From Lineus longissimus (taxonomy: Eukaryota; Nemertea; Pilidiophora; Heteronemertea; Lineidae), in the NCBI RefSeq assembly GCF_910592395.1, contig NC_088310.1, positions 18,609,501-18,673,500 of the forward strand: 64,000 nucleotides of DNA, written 5' to 3'. The position numbers and the translations under genes were made by a program. Positions 21,116 through 33,500 of the stretch are shown piece by piece (the first letter of the stretch is position 1; every line of letters begins with the position of its first letter). The notes under the pieces are model-generated. The model made no database searches. It was not told the DNA's origin and was given only the letters and a program-made list of their open reading frames with translations.

Positions 21116-21397
21116 TTACTGCCCATTTCTCATCTCATATGCCCGAATCACAAAATTTGCAACTTCTTTGGCAAATTCGCCCTTGGTTAACATAATCTGG
21201 AGTCTCTCCTCATCGACACTTGGTTCAACAATGTCAATTTTGCTATACAAATGTCTTCTACTGACAGCATACAAAGGGCACACACAAAGAAAGTGGACCT
21301 CACTCTCAACGCCATCGTTACACACTGGACAAGTACGCCTTTCCACTGGTAGATTTCTATATCTTCCCAGTTCAATGTTTATCAGCTATAAAACTCC
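21116..21397 (-). mobile_element. Non-LTR retrotransposon 3' end fragment
   Basis: The minus-strand frame begins after a TAG at about 21397 and ends in TAA at 21116. It reads LINIELGRYRNLPVERRTCP and then VC, EVHFLCVCPLY and FVIRAYEMRNGQ. The order L-x-I-E-x-GRY, R-x-C-P-x-C, E-x-HFL-x-x-C-PLY and a closing aromatic helix is the C-terminal zinc-binding region of jockey/CR1-type LINE polymerase proteins. Only about 90 codons remain: the reverse transcriptase and endonuclease domains are absent, as expected of a 5'-truncated copy (or one cut by the upstream repeat). Confidence 0.75.
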
Positions 21398-21610
21398 ACA
21401 TTGTGCGTTGTAATGCTGTTAACATCAAGAATTTATTAAGAAGAATTTACTTCTTCAGTATAATTTTCCAATATACTGAGATTTCAGATTATAGATCAGC
21501 TATAAAATCCTCAATTTGTGTAAAAAAGCTATTGACCTCAAGAATTTACTTTAAAGAATTTTTTCATTAATTGGTAGTGATTACAGTTTTTATTCTGTAG
21601 GGGCTATAAA
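21381..21610. repeat. Diverged ~114-bp tandem duplication
   Basis: ATCAGCTATAAAA starts at 21381 and again at 21495, and both units continue to TCAAGAATTTA and an AAGAATTT block. It is AT-rich and abuts the LINE fragment. The first unit overlaps the start of the LINE frame. Confidence 0.65.
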
Positions 21611-23243
21611 TGTACCATGACTATAATTGTATCACATTGCCTGACAGAAGAAAGTGGGATGCCATTAATCTCTTGCTGTTGTTTCTTGTTTGGCCTATAT
21701 GAAAGACGACCTGCTTCTGTTCCTAAAAGAACGAGTTCATGTATCACCTTTATCTTCTAAAAAAACAATCTCCTTTGCACGGAAATCAGGTTATCTAGTT
21801 TTTATTCCATATTGACAAACCAGTAGAGTCTACTTTGAAAGTGCGAATAGCTTCCCCATCCCCGAAGCTGCAGATCAAGATCGAAGAAAGGAACAGAAAA
21901 GAAAAAAGATTGGCGCTTGGTAAAGTTCGCTGAATAAGCATGAGTACTATAAACCATTGTTTTCATTTGAAGTGGTAATGAACCAGAACGATGGCCTTTA
22001 GCTGAAAGCCGACAAGTTTTTGACTGATTAACTTATTTCACTCTATTAAAATCCCTGCTGTTTGCCATGAGAGTAAGAGAGAACACAGGTCTCTGATTTA
22101 AATTGTTCGCGTCACAAAACGGCGAGAGTACTCGAAGTGGGCAGTGATCACCATACCACACTTTCGCAACCTCATGTCTTTGAACTCATCTTTGTCAACC
22201 AAGACGACTAAGGTTCTTGCCAGGCTCAAATACGTGATGCGAATAACCGTTAACAACTTCGATGACAAGTCTGTAATGAGTCTAATTTATTGTTTCATTT
22301 CAATCAAGGGGACATGTAGGGCTGGTCTTTCAATGGGTAAATCTCGTGACGTGAATTGCTCCATGAATGAAGGTCGTTTTGGCCATCCGTTCATTACAAC
22401 TTAACATGTTGATTGAACCCAATAGCACACTGTGGGTAGTGATTGTGTTCGTAACCAGCATCATTAGTTTGAACATGACTTGAATTTCGGTGATTGGATT
22501 TTAGACTTGAGCGTTATGCTTCAACTGCTGATATGTATCAATAAAAGATCCCAGCTCACGTTTAATCGGGGATTGAAAGCCCCCAATTGCTCTCAAAGTG
22601 CTTTCTGACATTAATCTTTCAAGGAAACATTATCAACGTCAAAAACATATGCAGAAAGAAAGTAGTTCTAGAAATATGACGACATCACACTGCGCGGGGC
22701 GCGTAGCAGATAAAGTCAGGCGTCCACAACTCCTCATACCAAATCTCCTAACTCCGAATGACGTAAAATGTGGTTGTGATACCTCTTTATATCTGCTAAG
22801 GTTCCTCTGACAAAACCTGCTTCAAGTGCCCTGAAGAAGTAGATTGAAGAGCCCGGACTGGTGTATGGGAAAAACGATGTTGAGTACAAATAAGGAGGAG
22901 GCAATTACAACATCAAAGGTAAATAAGAGCCTGGATGCAAGCAGCAGTCGAGATTGGTGCCAAACGCTTCTCTTCTTAAGAAAGTGCGATTAAAAATCCT
23001 GTTTTCTTTCTCTTGCTTTAATGCTTCAGGCGATTCATACTTTGCAAAAAAATTACATGACGCAGTCGGGAAAGTGATAATTGTTCACGCTAAGGAGAAC
23101 CCTTTGCAGCCTTAATCATGTTAATCCACCCTCAAACGACTAAAGTAAGACTTGCGTCTAGTTAAGCCGCTTCAATTCTTTGATCGATTTTTTAATGCGC
23201 CTGTAAGGTTGAAATTGGTGTTCCTAGTTTAGACATTGACTCA
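21611..23243. other. 1.6 kb, nothing identified
   Basis: Short ORFs only (86 and 70 codons on the plus strand at 22144 and 22598). No repeat, RNA or splice-framed coding segment was seen. Confidence 0.5.
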
Positions 23244-23409
23244 GGGCCGAATTTACGAAGGGTGTTTAAGAGTTAGACGCGTGTAAATTCTACATAATCA
23301 GTTTCAGGGCCTAATGCGGTTTTCATGAAGAAACCCTGCAAGGCCCTGACTCTGTCTATTCAGACATTAAACGCTGTTTTAAGCTAAACACCCTTTGTAA
23401 ATTCGGCCC
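23244..23409. mobile_element. MITE family 6, 166 bp
   Basis: Left end GGGCCGAATTTACGAAGGGT; the right end is its inverse with one change (ACCCTTTGTAAATTCGGCCC). The arms match for about 27 bp. A single copy is seen in this window. Non-coding. Confidence 0.85.
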
Positions 23410-23629
23410 CGCTGTATGCCACTGGTAAAACGGGAACACCGTGGCTTATATTACGCGAATTTTGTTTACCCAATCAGAGTTGTTGGAGACTGCTTATAAA
23501 GGGTTCGATCTCTTTTGAGAGGTTTGGAAACGCCCTGGCACTTATATCATTTCAATTCTCGGACAACCAGCCGAGATTTCAGGATTAAAAACGAACCTGT
23601 GTGGCCATGTTCCATCTGAATCACGGGCG

Positions 23630-23783
23630 TGGTTGTTCAAAACAAATTTGATCACTACCACTGGCGTTAACCGCGTGACTCAACTTGGCGTCACATGTAC
23701 ATGCTTCAGTTGAGCCCTTATGGACTTAACGCCAAATTGAGTTAACGCCAGCGTTAAGTATAAAATTTATTTTGAGTTGTTTC
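23630..23783. mobile_element. MITE family 2, best copy
   Basis: Left GGTTGTTCAAAACAAATTTG and right AAATTTATTTTGAGTTGTT are inverted. CTGGCGTTAAC lies in the left arm and GTTAACGCCAGCGTTAA in the right. The arms cover most of the 154 bp. Copies at 6333-6482 and 1138-1293 share the ends. Confidence 0.75.
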
Positions 23784-24288
23784 TTGCTGTTCGTTTGAAA
23801 AGGTATAAGCTCCATTCGAATAACTGTCTAAAGATTCGCCCTACTGCATAACAGACTGAATTCACGGGACCGAATTTCCCTAAATAATAAACTAGCCCAC
23901 AGAATGAATTCGAAACCTCTCGCAATCGAACACTGACCAATCTAAGCGTGGTCAATGGTACTTCCGCTAGCCAATCGCCGTTGATAAACCGTGTCATAGA
24001 GTTGTTAGCTAGGCTATTAACCATGGCACTTTCATGCGTCACTGTAAGTGAGACAAATAGCTTGTTGCTCACTGGGAAATGAACTGACCATATGCGAAAT
24101 ATAACTCAGCCAGCAGCGTCTAATTGTGCTCTAAATAAGCGTATTTAGTGCTGCCCAATACTGCTACCGAGGACATGATCGATGAGAACGGTCCCAATTG
24201 GACCATAATTATATACAGGTCCCCGATTCCACACTGTAGTGTGGTCGACTTACGTGTAATCTGCGACAGGCTTGTAGCTTATAAGAGT

Positions 24289-24577
24289 TATCATCCATAT
24301 TCGATCATTGCTATATATGAATGTAACTCTTTTAAAAATTAATTTTACAGAAAAAATGAAATTTCTTTTCTTTAAACGTAGAAAGAATTAATTTAGGTTT
24401 TTCGATCATTGTAATTATGATTGCAAAATTGCTAAAGTTTATCATCCATATTTGATCATTCTATGAATGGAACTCTTTTAGAAATTAATCTTACAGAAAA
24501 AATGAAAGTTCTTTTCTTTAAACGTAGAAAGAATTCATTTTTCGATCATTGTTATGATTGCACAATTGCTAGAGGAT
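24289..24577. repeat. 151-bp AT-rich tandem duplication
   Basis: TATCATCCATATTCGATCAT starts at 24289 and TATCATCCATATTTGATCAT at 24440. The copies share CTTACAGAAAAAATGAAA-like and CTTTAAACGTAGAAAGAATT blocks in the same order. Similarity is high, with a few small indels. Confidence 0.9.
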
Positions 24578-25171
24578 TAACCACAACCCCAAGAACTCTA
24601 TCTTGGTAACATTTAGAATGCATTGACTCTATTCGACGAAGCAACCTTTCCCTATGCTGTCTCATGGTGTACTGAAACTTCGGGGGTTTTTTTTCTTCAA
24701 ACTTTGCTTGTGACAATCCGAATCTGAAATCAACCTCACTGATGACCCTCATCGAAATTGGGAAAAACACATGGCAATGCCTTCACAACGAACAAAAACC
24801 AACATAGCAGGGAAGAAGATAGTTTTGAGCGATCAACATCTGTGAAGAAAACAATGACGATAGGATGGAACATGGAGTGTCCCCAAGCGATAAATCTGCG
24901 ACAAGAAAACGTTGAACCTGTTTCTCTCTGATAACTGCCTCTGCAGCACGCTTCGCTCAGTTATGGTCGCAAAGACATGTCACAAGGAACGGATGTTTCC
25001 GCCCGGTTCATTCCTGGCATCGCTCCATATTATTGGGTAGTGAGGCAGCAGCCTTGTAAACCTGCGCTTGGGTGACATCTATAAATTAGCCAGGGGCTAA
25101 CTAATTCACCAACTAAGTGCATCCTTGAAATAGGAAATTTCTTTGCTGTCTCAAATTTTCGAATTTTCTTT

Positions 25172-25440
25172 GGTATCTCTTATTGTCTGTGCCTATTTAT
25201 GAGAATAGGCCAACAGCTTCATTCAAATATTTCAAATTTTCTGACTGCCAAACGATTTATTATGAGGAGAGATCAGCAGTTTCATTGTTATACATTATTT
25301 CAAAAATTCTGACTGCCAAGTTATTTACTTTGAGGAGCGACCAAAAGTGTCATTGGTATACGGTTAAAATATTCTGAATGCCAAGCGATTCATCATATGG
25401 ATAACCGTATCGGTTTAGCGACCAAAAGTACGGTTCAACG
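25172..25440. repeat. ~66-bp tandem repeat, 3-4 copies
   Basis: CTGACTGCCA or CTGAATGCCA recurs at 25241, 25309 and 25374, flanked each time by TTTATNNTGAGGAG, a CAGTTTCATT-like block and a run of T/A. A more diverged unit precedes 25241. The period is 65-68 bp. Confidence 0.8.
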
Positions 25441-26452
25441 AACTTCCGCCTATGTACTTTAGCAGACGACGTGAGTTTAAAATTAGTCTATGAGATAGGA
25501 GATGGAAAATATGAACACATAGCACCGATGGAATATTTTCATCACTTGTAATTGGCAAAAAGATACCAGACGAGAGTCTAAGGTTTTTTTCAACAAATAT
25601 TTATTACATCATTTTACTTGATTCAATTATCCACAAAGGCGAAGAACGAACTTTTTGCAACAAGTTTTGAATACAGTAATTTAATTTACCGTTTCTGATA
25701 TATCTATTCTTAGAGAGACAACTCCACCATATGAATTTCATATGAGGTTGGAGGGAAAACTGTATGCCATTATAGGACCGAATTTTTAAATGTTGGTATT
25801 TCATTTGAGCTCCTTTTGAAACGATACCCCTGGGGTAAACCCTGAGATCAATACGAATAAAAGTAGTTAAGTGCACAAATCGTGCCGATACTTTATTTTT
25901 ATGTTGCGAGGACGCCCGCGGACATCAACAGACAGAGAAATCTGATGTAAGCCTGAATTCTTTAAAGGGTTCATTTTGCCTTTTATTTTGAGATATCGCG
26001 TACCGGGCAGAATCGATATCAAACGCTCAATCCCAAACTTATGTTTCGATGGACACGATATGCGACGACAGCAAAAGGTCTCACCGTGATGATACATTCG
26101 AAAAGTGTCACTCGTCTGACGAGTGAATGAAACGATTCATTCTACCTCTAAAATATTCATTCACGTCTTTTTTATAATGGCAAGCCACGGGGACCATCTA
26201 AGGAATGGAATGTACTCTCTTTGATGTCCTATGAGACTCGTCATGGGACTGCTATAGATATACCGATCATACATGCTTGTGCCTTATATCAATTTTGATT
26301 CAAATATGTTATGAAATTTCTATCTGTTTTTCTGTTGGAAATGCCCCGACGATGTTAATTTCTCGTTACAAAAGTGTTAGTTGTCTGTTATCCACGATAT
26401 TGTGAGGTTTGAGATGGTGCATGCGTTCAATGGTATTCCATGATGGAGTATT

Positions 26453-26488
26453 TTGTTGTTGTTGTTGTTGTTGTTGTTATTGTTGTTG

Positions 26489-26535
<47 letters not shown>
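26453..26535 (+). repeat. Compound (GTT)n(GCT)n microsatellite
   Basis: About 14 GTT units (one interrupted by ATT) are followed directly by about 13 GCT units. On the minus strand one frame reads poly-Ser then poly-Asn inside a 103-codon ORF, but its flanks show no domain, so a coding role is not supported. Confidence 0.95.
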
Positions 26536-28237
26536 ACTTTTTGTGTACGATATAGCACCCATAACACAACCTACAACACCAACATCCGAGTAAGAGCAAG
26601 AGTACGCATGTAGTTTGCACTCTAACAGGTTTGCACATGTCTCTCTGAAGTCCCAGTCGTTATTAGCGGACGCCCCGCCTAATAACACCCAAGGAAAAAT
26701 GATAGCCTCATTGGTGCGATATTGGTTTATAATTACTGGCCTTCCAGGCTCTCATTAGGTTTGGCTAGACCGGAAATGACTAACTATTGATATGTTGTGC
26801 CAGACTAGGGTGTTCAAACACTATCGATGGACACGTAGTAACTAGGCTGCCAAGCCGCCCACCATTGTATTGGTTGGGCGAAGTTCTGAAGCCTTTGGGA
26901 TATGCGGCAAATTTATCATGCTTATTTTCATATCTTTCAATATCGACATTAAATTATTTAAACTCTCGTCTATTCTTTGACAATACTCTTTTCACTGTTA
27001 GTAAGAAAGCATATACTAAAAAAAACAATCCTTTAAACAAAGTTAAAATGTTGGTAGGCATATATAGTTTAGGCAAAGAAATAAGGCAAACGATACGAAT
27101 TTGATAGAAAACAGGTGTGCGGAATGGCCTTGATAATATAACTTTAGAAATGCTTTTGGCCCTCGATTCTAGGTAGGTATTGGTGTCTGAGTATAGCAGT
27201 GATTGTCTGATTTACCCCCTCCCCTAAGAAAAAGTGCCCGTCCCTTTCGTATGATGATGGGTTAAGTTATGTTAGAGGCCCAATACCTTCAATAGCTCGG
27301 AGATTAAAAGCGCATAACAAAATCCTTTGTCGCTGGGACACCCTATCCAAGGACATTTGAGACTGTTACACCTAAATAAGAATTCACAAAATCATCTTTA
27401 AACAAGTTAACTTGTCAATCTTATGACAAAATAGGATCACGTAGCGACAGTATTGTCTACACACTCTTCTAAACACCATCGGCGGAATTACGTGATAGTT
27501 AGGAGTAGACTTTTTTCAAGTCAGTTCCAGTGCGCATTTGGCTACATCAAAAAGAATTTACCAATGCGAGAATTATTCAGTTTTATTATCTTGTGTAATG
27601 TTTGTCCAGGGTAGCTTTCCCTCGTGACCAATCGTACTTCCTCTTTATTCTCCACTCACATGATTTAAGCACAACTATGGTTATGGCAGCATGAACTACT
27701 GATCTCTAATGTACCAGGGTCTGCTTTCAGTTGGGATAAATAACTGGGCGCTGCCAACAGTTCTTTTTTCAAGAAATCTGGCCTGTCTCAAAGAGTAACG
27801 TCAACATGACATTCACCTCAACAGCAATCTACTTATCACATCAATCTCCTTAATAGTTTCATGAAGCTTTGATAAATGCACCCAGATTATTTATTACTAT
27901 GGTTGTGGACAATACAGTTTTGCCATTTATTTGCGTACGTGGTCTAAATTATCTCAAACTTTTTGCCATTAGTTACTGGGACAACAACAAGCCGCCTCAA
28001 TCATTTAAATACAACAACGCCGCCAGTCAACGAAATCATCCTGTTTTGATACCGCGCTGGCCACGGCAGTCAGTCCTAATACCAATTGGGAACAGTTCTT
28101 TAAAGGGCTATATGTGCGCCATTTGTTAAACGTTAAACCGACGGCGTTATCTCCTATTTAGTCAATTTCTAACGTTAAAACTAATGTGACCTTAATAGAA
28201 TAAACGAGGTCTTTCAGAGAAGAAAAAACAGGCTAAA
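26536..28237. other. 1.7 kb, one MITE, no gene
   Basis: Apart from the family 4 copy at 27225-27370 I see only short ORFs (105 codons at 26787, 86 codons at 27869) without motifs. Confidence 0.45.
27225..27370. mobile_element. MITE family 4 copy, diverged
   Basis: AAAAAGTGCCCGTCCC, a shared interior (TCAATAGCTC and GCGCATAA then AATCCTTTGT) and AAGGACATTT align in order with the better copy at 63636-63807. The left end is eroded. Confidence 0.65.
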
Positions 28238-28373
28238 TGTTTATTTCAGGTTGAGAAAAACCTCAACGGTTTTTAATTTTGCCGGTAAAACCTCTACGGG
28301 GTGCTTATTCGTCTCGGCAGAAAAATCCTAAAAGATTTTTGAGAGCTCAAAAACCTTTTATTTCAAGAGTGTA
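28238..28373. mobile_element. MITE family 1 copy
   Basis: The right end reads GAGCTCAAAAACCTTTTATT then TCAAGAG, the inverse of the left end of the 7.7 and 49.3 kb copies. CACCCCGTAGAGGTTTTACC (minus strand) is the conserved inner block. No coding capacity. Confidence 0.7.
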
Positions 28374-30488
28374 TCACCACAATCCTGAGGAATCCAGCTG
28401 CTAGAATGCCAACACATTCTCAGAAGCTTTTAGTCGCCGACAACGAACCTGCTGAGCGTGCTATCAAACTTGAAGGAGAGTGACAATCTTACCACCAACA
28501 CTAATTGCGGCAATCAATTCGGTTGGGTGTGTGATATTATTACAAAGGACTCAAATGAAGCAACGAATCTTGTCCAAGGTCTCCAGGTATGGAAATATAG
28601 TTACTTTCGTAACAAGAGAGTCGGCTTGTGTCTGTATCCATCCTAATAAAGTCAAGCTAGGGGCCAGTCCGACATCATTATTGTGCTGTTAACGCGACAT
28701 GTGAGGTTTCGCCCTGAGCGGACACACGGAAGAGGAAGTGGTATACGCTTAAACCAGATGATTCCTCAGTAAGACCCTGTATCTTGCTGTTGCTTGCCTG
28801 CAACAGGTTACAGCAGTGGAACGATTAGGCCAAGTTAGGATAAACAAATCATTCTCGAGGCTGGCAGCCACCCCGAGAGGATTTTTATTTTTTAAATTTC
28901 TCATCCTCCTCCAACTTCCTATCCCTGTCAAACAGAACAAACATTACTTCCGTTATATGAGTATGATTTCTGATTATAAAAATCAAGGTTAAAGTGTTTC
29001 GTTTCTTTCTAGCGTGTAGTGCTGCGGGGGGGGGGATATAATATCTCTAGGTCATGATATTCCCCCTGCCACCAATAATTATTACTTGCCTTTTTGACTT
29101 CTTGAGAGGAGATATCAAAAAACTGGATTTGAGAACATATGAACGGATATTGGTGCATGAAAAATACCGTTTTTTTTGGTGTTCATTACAACAAGTACTA
29201 CTCCGGGGTAAGATCGATACACCCCGACAGGTGTCGTTTTACCACAACTATGAAGAAACAACACGAAGAAGCTTGCGGCACATGGGGTACTGAGTATAAC
29301 AGTCTGAAAACACGACTTACCCATTACATGATTAGCATCTTAGCCGCGATGAAATAATCAGAGGGTTTATACCGACTGGTAATTTTCTGTTGACGCAAAA
29401 TCCATTTAAATCTAGCAGCTCTGCTCACTTTGAAAAGGACGTGCAACTGCCATAAGCTTGGCAAAGATGGTGGAAAAAAGCCGCCAGGGGAATTGTCATC
29501 AGTGTTTTCGGCGTTATACCTTTGAAGTTGACTAATGCTAGTCGATTTCTTTCAACGATATTTTGAGAAGTCGACAAATATTTGAAGATAATCACTGAAC
29601 TTTTTTCTAAATGCATCAGTGCACGATAAGATGATTCGTCTGTTTCATTTCTGAGCCAGTGATACATTATTTTTTACAAGTGACTAGTTAAGTAACACGA
29701 GTTTTTTTCAGGAAGTATGCAGCTACGTTGCATCTTTACTGCTGGTGCAGCGTCCCATACATGTACAGTATAAGCGTTGATTTTTAAAGATTTTTTCGAA
29801 AACCTGTTGCTAATTCTATTCTCATCGATTACTTCAGAAGAGGCCATAGTAATGCACTCCAGCATTGGATTTTCGAATAATGGTTAGTAAATAGAACATC
29901 ACGGAACGCTAATATTCCCTTAGTTGCATCTAAGTAGATTGAGAAAAACACGGATAGGGAAATTAGCTATTTTTAGAGACATGTCGAAAAAATGAGCTAC
30001 TTTCTGCCTGCTGCTATGCCAAGCTCGCCTGTATCAATTTCAAAGCGGAAATCTTAATCTCCGTAACATCCTCTCGAAATATCCGATAATGCTACTGATC
30101 ATTTTTCATGCACGTGACTATTTGTTTTTTGCTGCCTGCCTTCGGTGCACATGCATCACGAAAACATACTTATCAAGTATTGGAAGTCGTCGCAAGCAGT
30201 GTGTACGACAGACGAAGGAACACCAACGTTCTCATTTATCTCATATAATTACTGTGTACTGCCGTTGTCAGACGACTCGTAAGTGCCATATCGTCGGTAA
30301 TAAACATAGATTACACGTTACATTCGACGATAGACTGCTTGAGCCGATGATGGACCGGTATGTAAGATGGTCACGCCACATGGTCTTTTGTCCAGACAGT
30401 ATTTCTTGAACTATAGCCGTGTATTCATAAATTCAGTGTATTTCAAATGCTCGCCGATATAGCGAACACTGACGACATACATTTGTAC
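28374..30488. other. 2.1 kb, nothing identified
   Basis: Contains a run of 10 G at 29026-29035 and several 60-80 codon ORFs on both strands with no recognised motif. Confidence 0.45.
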
Positions 30489-30580
30489 ATATCCACAAGT
30501 TTATCCCGGCCAAGTTAACGTACATGTCCACAAGTTTATCCGTGAACGTGCATGTCCACAAGTTTATCTATGTTAACGTT
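30489..30580. repeat. Minisatellite, 3 units of 28-35 bp
   Basis: The core TCCACAAGTTTATC occurs at 30492, 30527 and 30555, each followed by a variable spacer containing GTTAACGT or GTGAACGT. Unit lengths are 35 and 28 bp. Confidence 0.85.
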
Positions 30581-33500
30581 CTTAGTGGCGACCGTGTTCG
30601 ACACGATCTACAGCACTTTGTCGAATAGTATTGTTTACGCGACACACAGCAAATGGTCTCCCGCCTCATCCGCAGTGTCCTGAACCTCATCACCTTGACC
30701 CTCAAGCCTTGGATCCACTCCGCCGACCCGGACTCGAGGGGAGGTAACGGACCGATTAACTCTGATGGTTCAGACTGGAATCTCATGGACTTATACCCCC
30801 TTTAAATGTAGGCAAGACTTCAAATCTGTTGTAAGATGCAAAGACCTTGGTTGTAGAGATCGACTTGCAGCGGAATTTGCCAACTAATATTGTCTGGAAT
30901 ACTACATATATCTCACTAGACGATCAAGTAACTTGTAAAGATAGCGAAAACGAATACTTTAGTAGTATTTACATCACATTACTTTCCATCCCGAATTCAA
31001 TGACTGAAGTCTCGAAACGTCACGGCGTGAAATGCCAGCACTGCCCGCTGATAAAGGAGAGCGGACACAGCTGGCAGTTTATTGGATGTGACGCCGCAAA
31101 GACTATACCAGTCGAGGCGATTAAATGTTTCCTCAAAGAACGAACGTTGTAATTCTCACTGATAGGGGTTAATATAACACCTATTAAGAGGTATCATCAA
31201 TCATTTATTTGGTTACTGATAAGGAAGCGAATAAAAAAAGACCAACAAGAATCGTTAAGTAGAGAGTTGATTTAGTTCTCATGCCTCGGCAACTACTAGT
31301 GGTTTTTTTTCGAGCCAAGTCCTTGCCAAAAAGGTACCCGGCGATCGAGAGTTCAAAAAACACCCCTTCACCAATGGCGAGGCTGTCTCGGACCTCCTCC
31401 GTCACAGCATGCTCCCCTGTGGGGCTTCTGCCACGAAATGAATCCCGGCGATCACGACTCCGACCAATGCCCGCGGAGAAAAAAACCTGGCGCAAACTTG
31501 ATAGATTTAGGACATTTGGATTCTTGGTGAAAGTTTATTTGGTAAGAAGAAACCAAGGTGCTGATGGTCGCCTGCGACGATACCGCTTAGGCCAGTAGTC
31601 TTTATCACGAAAGGATGTGGAATGTCTGAGCAACTTGGCGTCCCTTCCAATTGCTTCTTAGCGCAAAAAAACCTACATGATTGTACACGTAGGACTGAAA
31701 GCCAGGCTGTCATCGCTAATGGAATTAATGCACAGGCCAATTGAGATGTAGTCGTTACATGATAAGGCGCAGAAGTCACGAGATTTCAATCCACAAAACA
31801 CCTGTTGGAATAATATGATAAAGGGAAATAAAAACAGTCTCAGGCAGTGGCTTCAAACTTTCTGAAAAAAAGTCCATCAGAACTTCGGCTCGATAACGTG
31901 TAATTCCCAATGCCCATTCTTGTTTTCGAAGTAAAAGGTCACATGAAACACATTATGATATGATAGGACAAGTATGTTATTGAATTTGCCTTCAATAGCT
32001 CTGGTGGATGAAAAACGATTTTTTTTCCAGGCCAATCATCAGTCTCGACCGTGTCATCTGCTATCCACAATAGCACCAACTTTGATGCCCTGTCGAATGG
32101 TAGAACCGGACAAAGTGGGCAATGCCGATGGCTTTCGCTAAAGGTCATTGTCATGTTGACAAGAGACGAAATGTTGATGAATCTGGCGATGCCGTTTATC
32201 GGTTAGATGCTGCCCGGATTTAAAGGGGCCAAATGTCATATCGTTTTACTTCCGTGTCCGATGTACCCTTGCGAGTTCGCTACACCATTCCGAATCTGTA
32301 AACAAAACGACTGATCGGGTGTAGCAGTCCACAACAAACTCACTTTCCTGTCATTCGGTTCTCCTAAGAACGTTTAGTACACTTGTCAAAGACTTGTTTG
32401 AATGATACCGAACATGACTATCAGCTTGGTTTTTTGAGTACTTTGCAGACAGACGAAAGCCTTACATGTGCACTCAGGTAACCACAGTACGTCGAAGCCA
32501 ATATATCTCATTCTGAGGACAACTTGATGTACAAGGGACTTCACAGATTGGTCAATCTATGAGAAAAGTACTTTTTTGGTGTTGTTCTACCGCTATATGC
32601 TATCTGATTGATTGATTGGTTTTGACTCTACCTCATCACATTATATCCATAGAACACTGGCAAGAGCCGTTAACATTCAAAAAGGCTGAGTACAATTCAG
32701 CCACCATACTTTCTCTTTATAATTTCTCATATACTCGCCATCAGGTGTATTGTCTCATATCTTACCTGTAAAATGCTATTTGGATTAGTGCGAAATGCGA
32801 AAACATCAAACATCCAATGTCCACTTCTTATTACTTTATGGATATTGAGCTTTTTGTCTTCATAGTGTCCTAAATGTCATGAACACCATTAAATACCATT
32901 AGACTAATCGTTTCTTTGTCCTTGCGGCGCCCATCTTCCTCCAGAAGATTGAAAAGAACATTGTGTCTGATCACGTCTATAGACAGATTTCCGCTCCCAA
33001 CTTTTTTTCTGTTAAAGGTAAGAGAATCGATGCCCCCATAAGCCGTGTTTTTTTTAATTTCATCTGATATTCAAAACAAAGTGGCTAAAGCGTGCCCAGT
33101 ATGTAAATGTATTTATGGAAACGCTGACATTTGGAGTCAACCAAAAACGTACATCAGCAGGAAGGATTTCCGCGATTGCCGCTCAGCGCCATTTCTTGCA
33201 ATGCAGGAGTACACTTCGCGGGCTTCTTTGATCAGATTGGACGTGGTGTGCGGACATGGTGTGGTGTGTGGGCAGAGCTCGTAATGTCTTGGGAAGTGAT
33301 CCCAATTAGTTGCACGTCTGATTAACTGTACATAATACGTTCGCTAAGCTGAAAGCAATGTCGGGGCTGTTGCAAAAGAGCGGCCCCCGTAATACCATTT
33401 GTTTCACTCTTCAACAACATGACTACACACCCGATTGATGTGATATTTATCGTTGCTATAAAAACGTTAGACAAACACTAGAGTTTCTCCGATCCCAGAC

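Noticed and set aside
26377-26688. 103-codon minus ORF with poly-Ser and poly-Asn
   Set aside because: The homopolymers are only the translation of the (GTT)n(GCT)n microsatellite, and the flanking residues show no domain or splice framing.
30600-30786. GC-rich island that looks strongly coding
   Set aside because: Several frames on both strands are open with similar codon bias, so no frame can be chosen; low-complexity composition explains it.
31205-31495. 96-codon minus ORF with a possible membrane segment, first thought to resemble OPA3
   Set aside because: Alignment from memory needed several gaps and missed the conserved core; overlapping frames on both strands are equally open.
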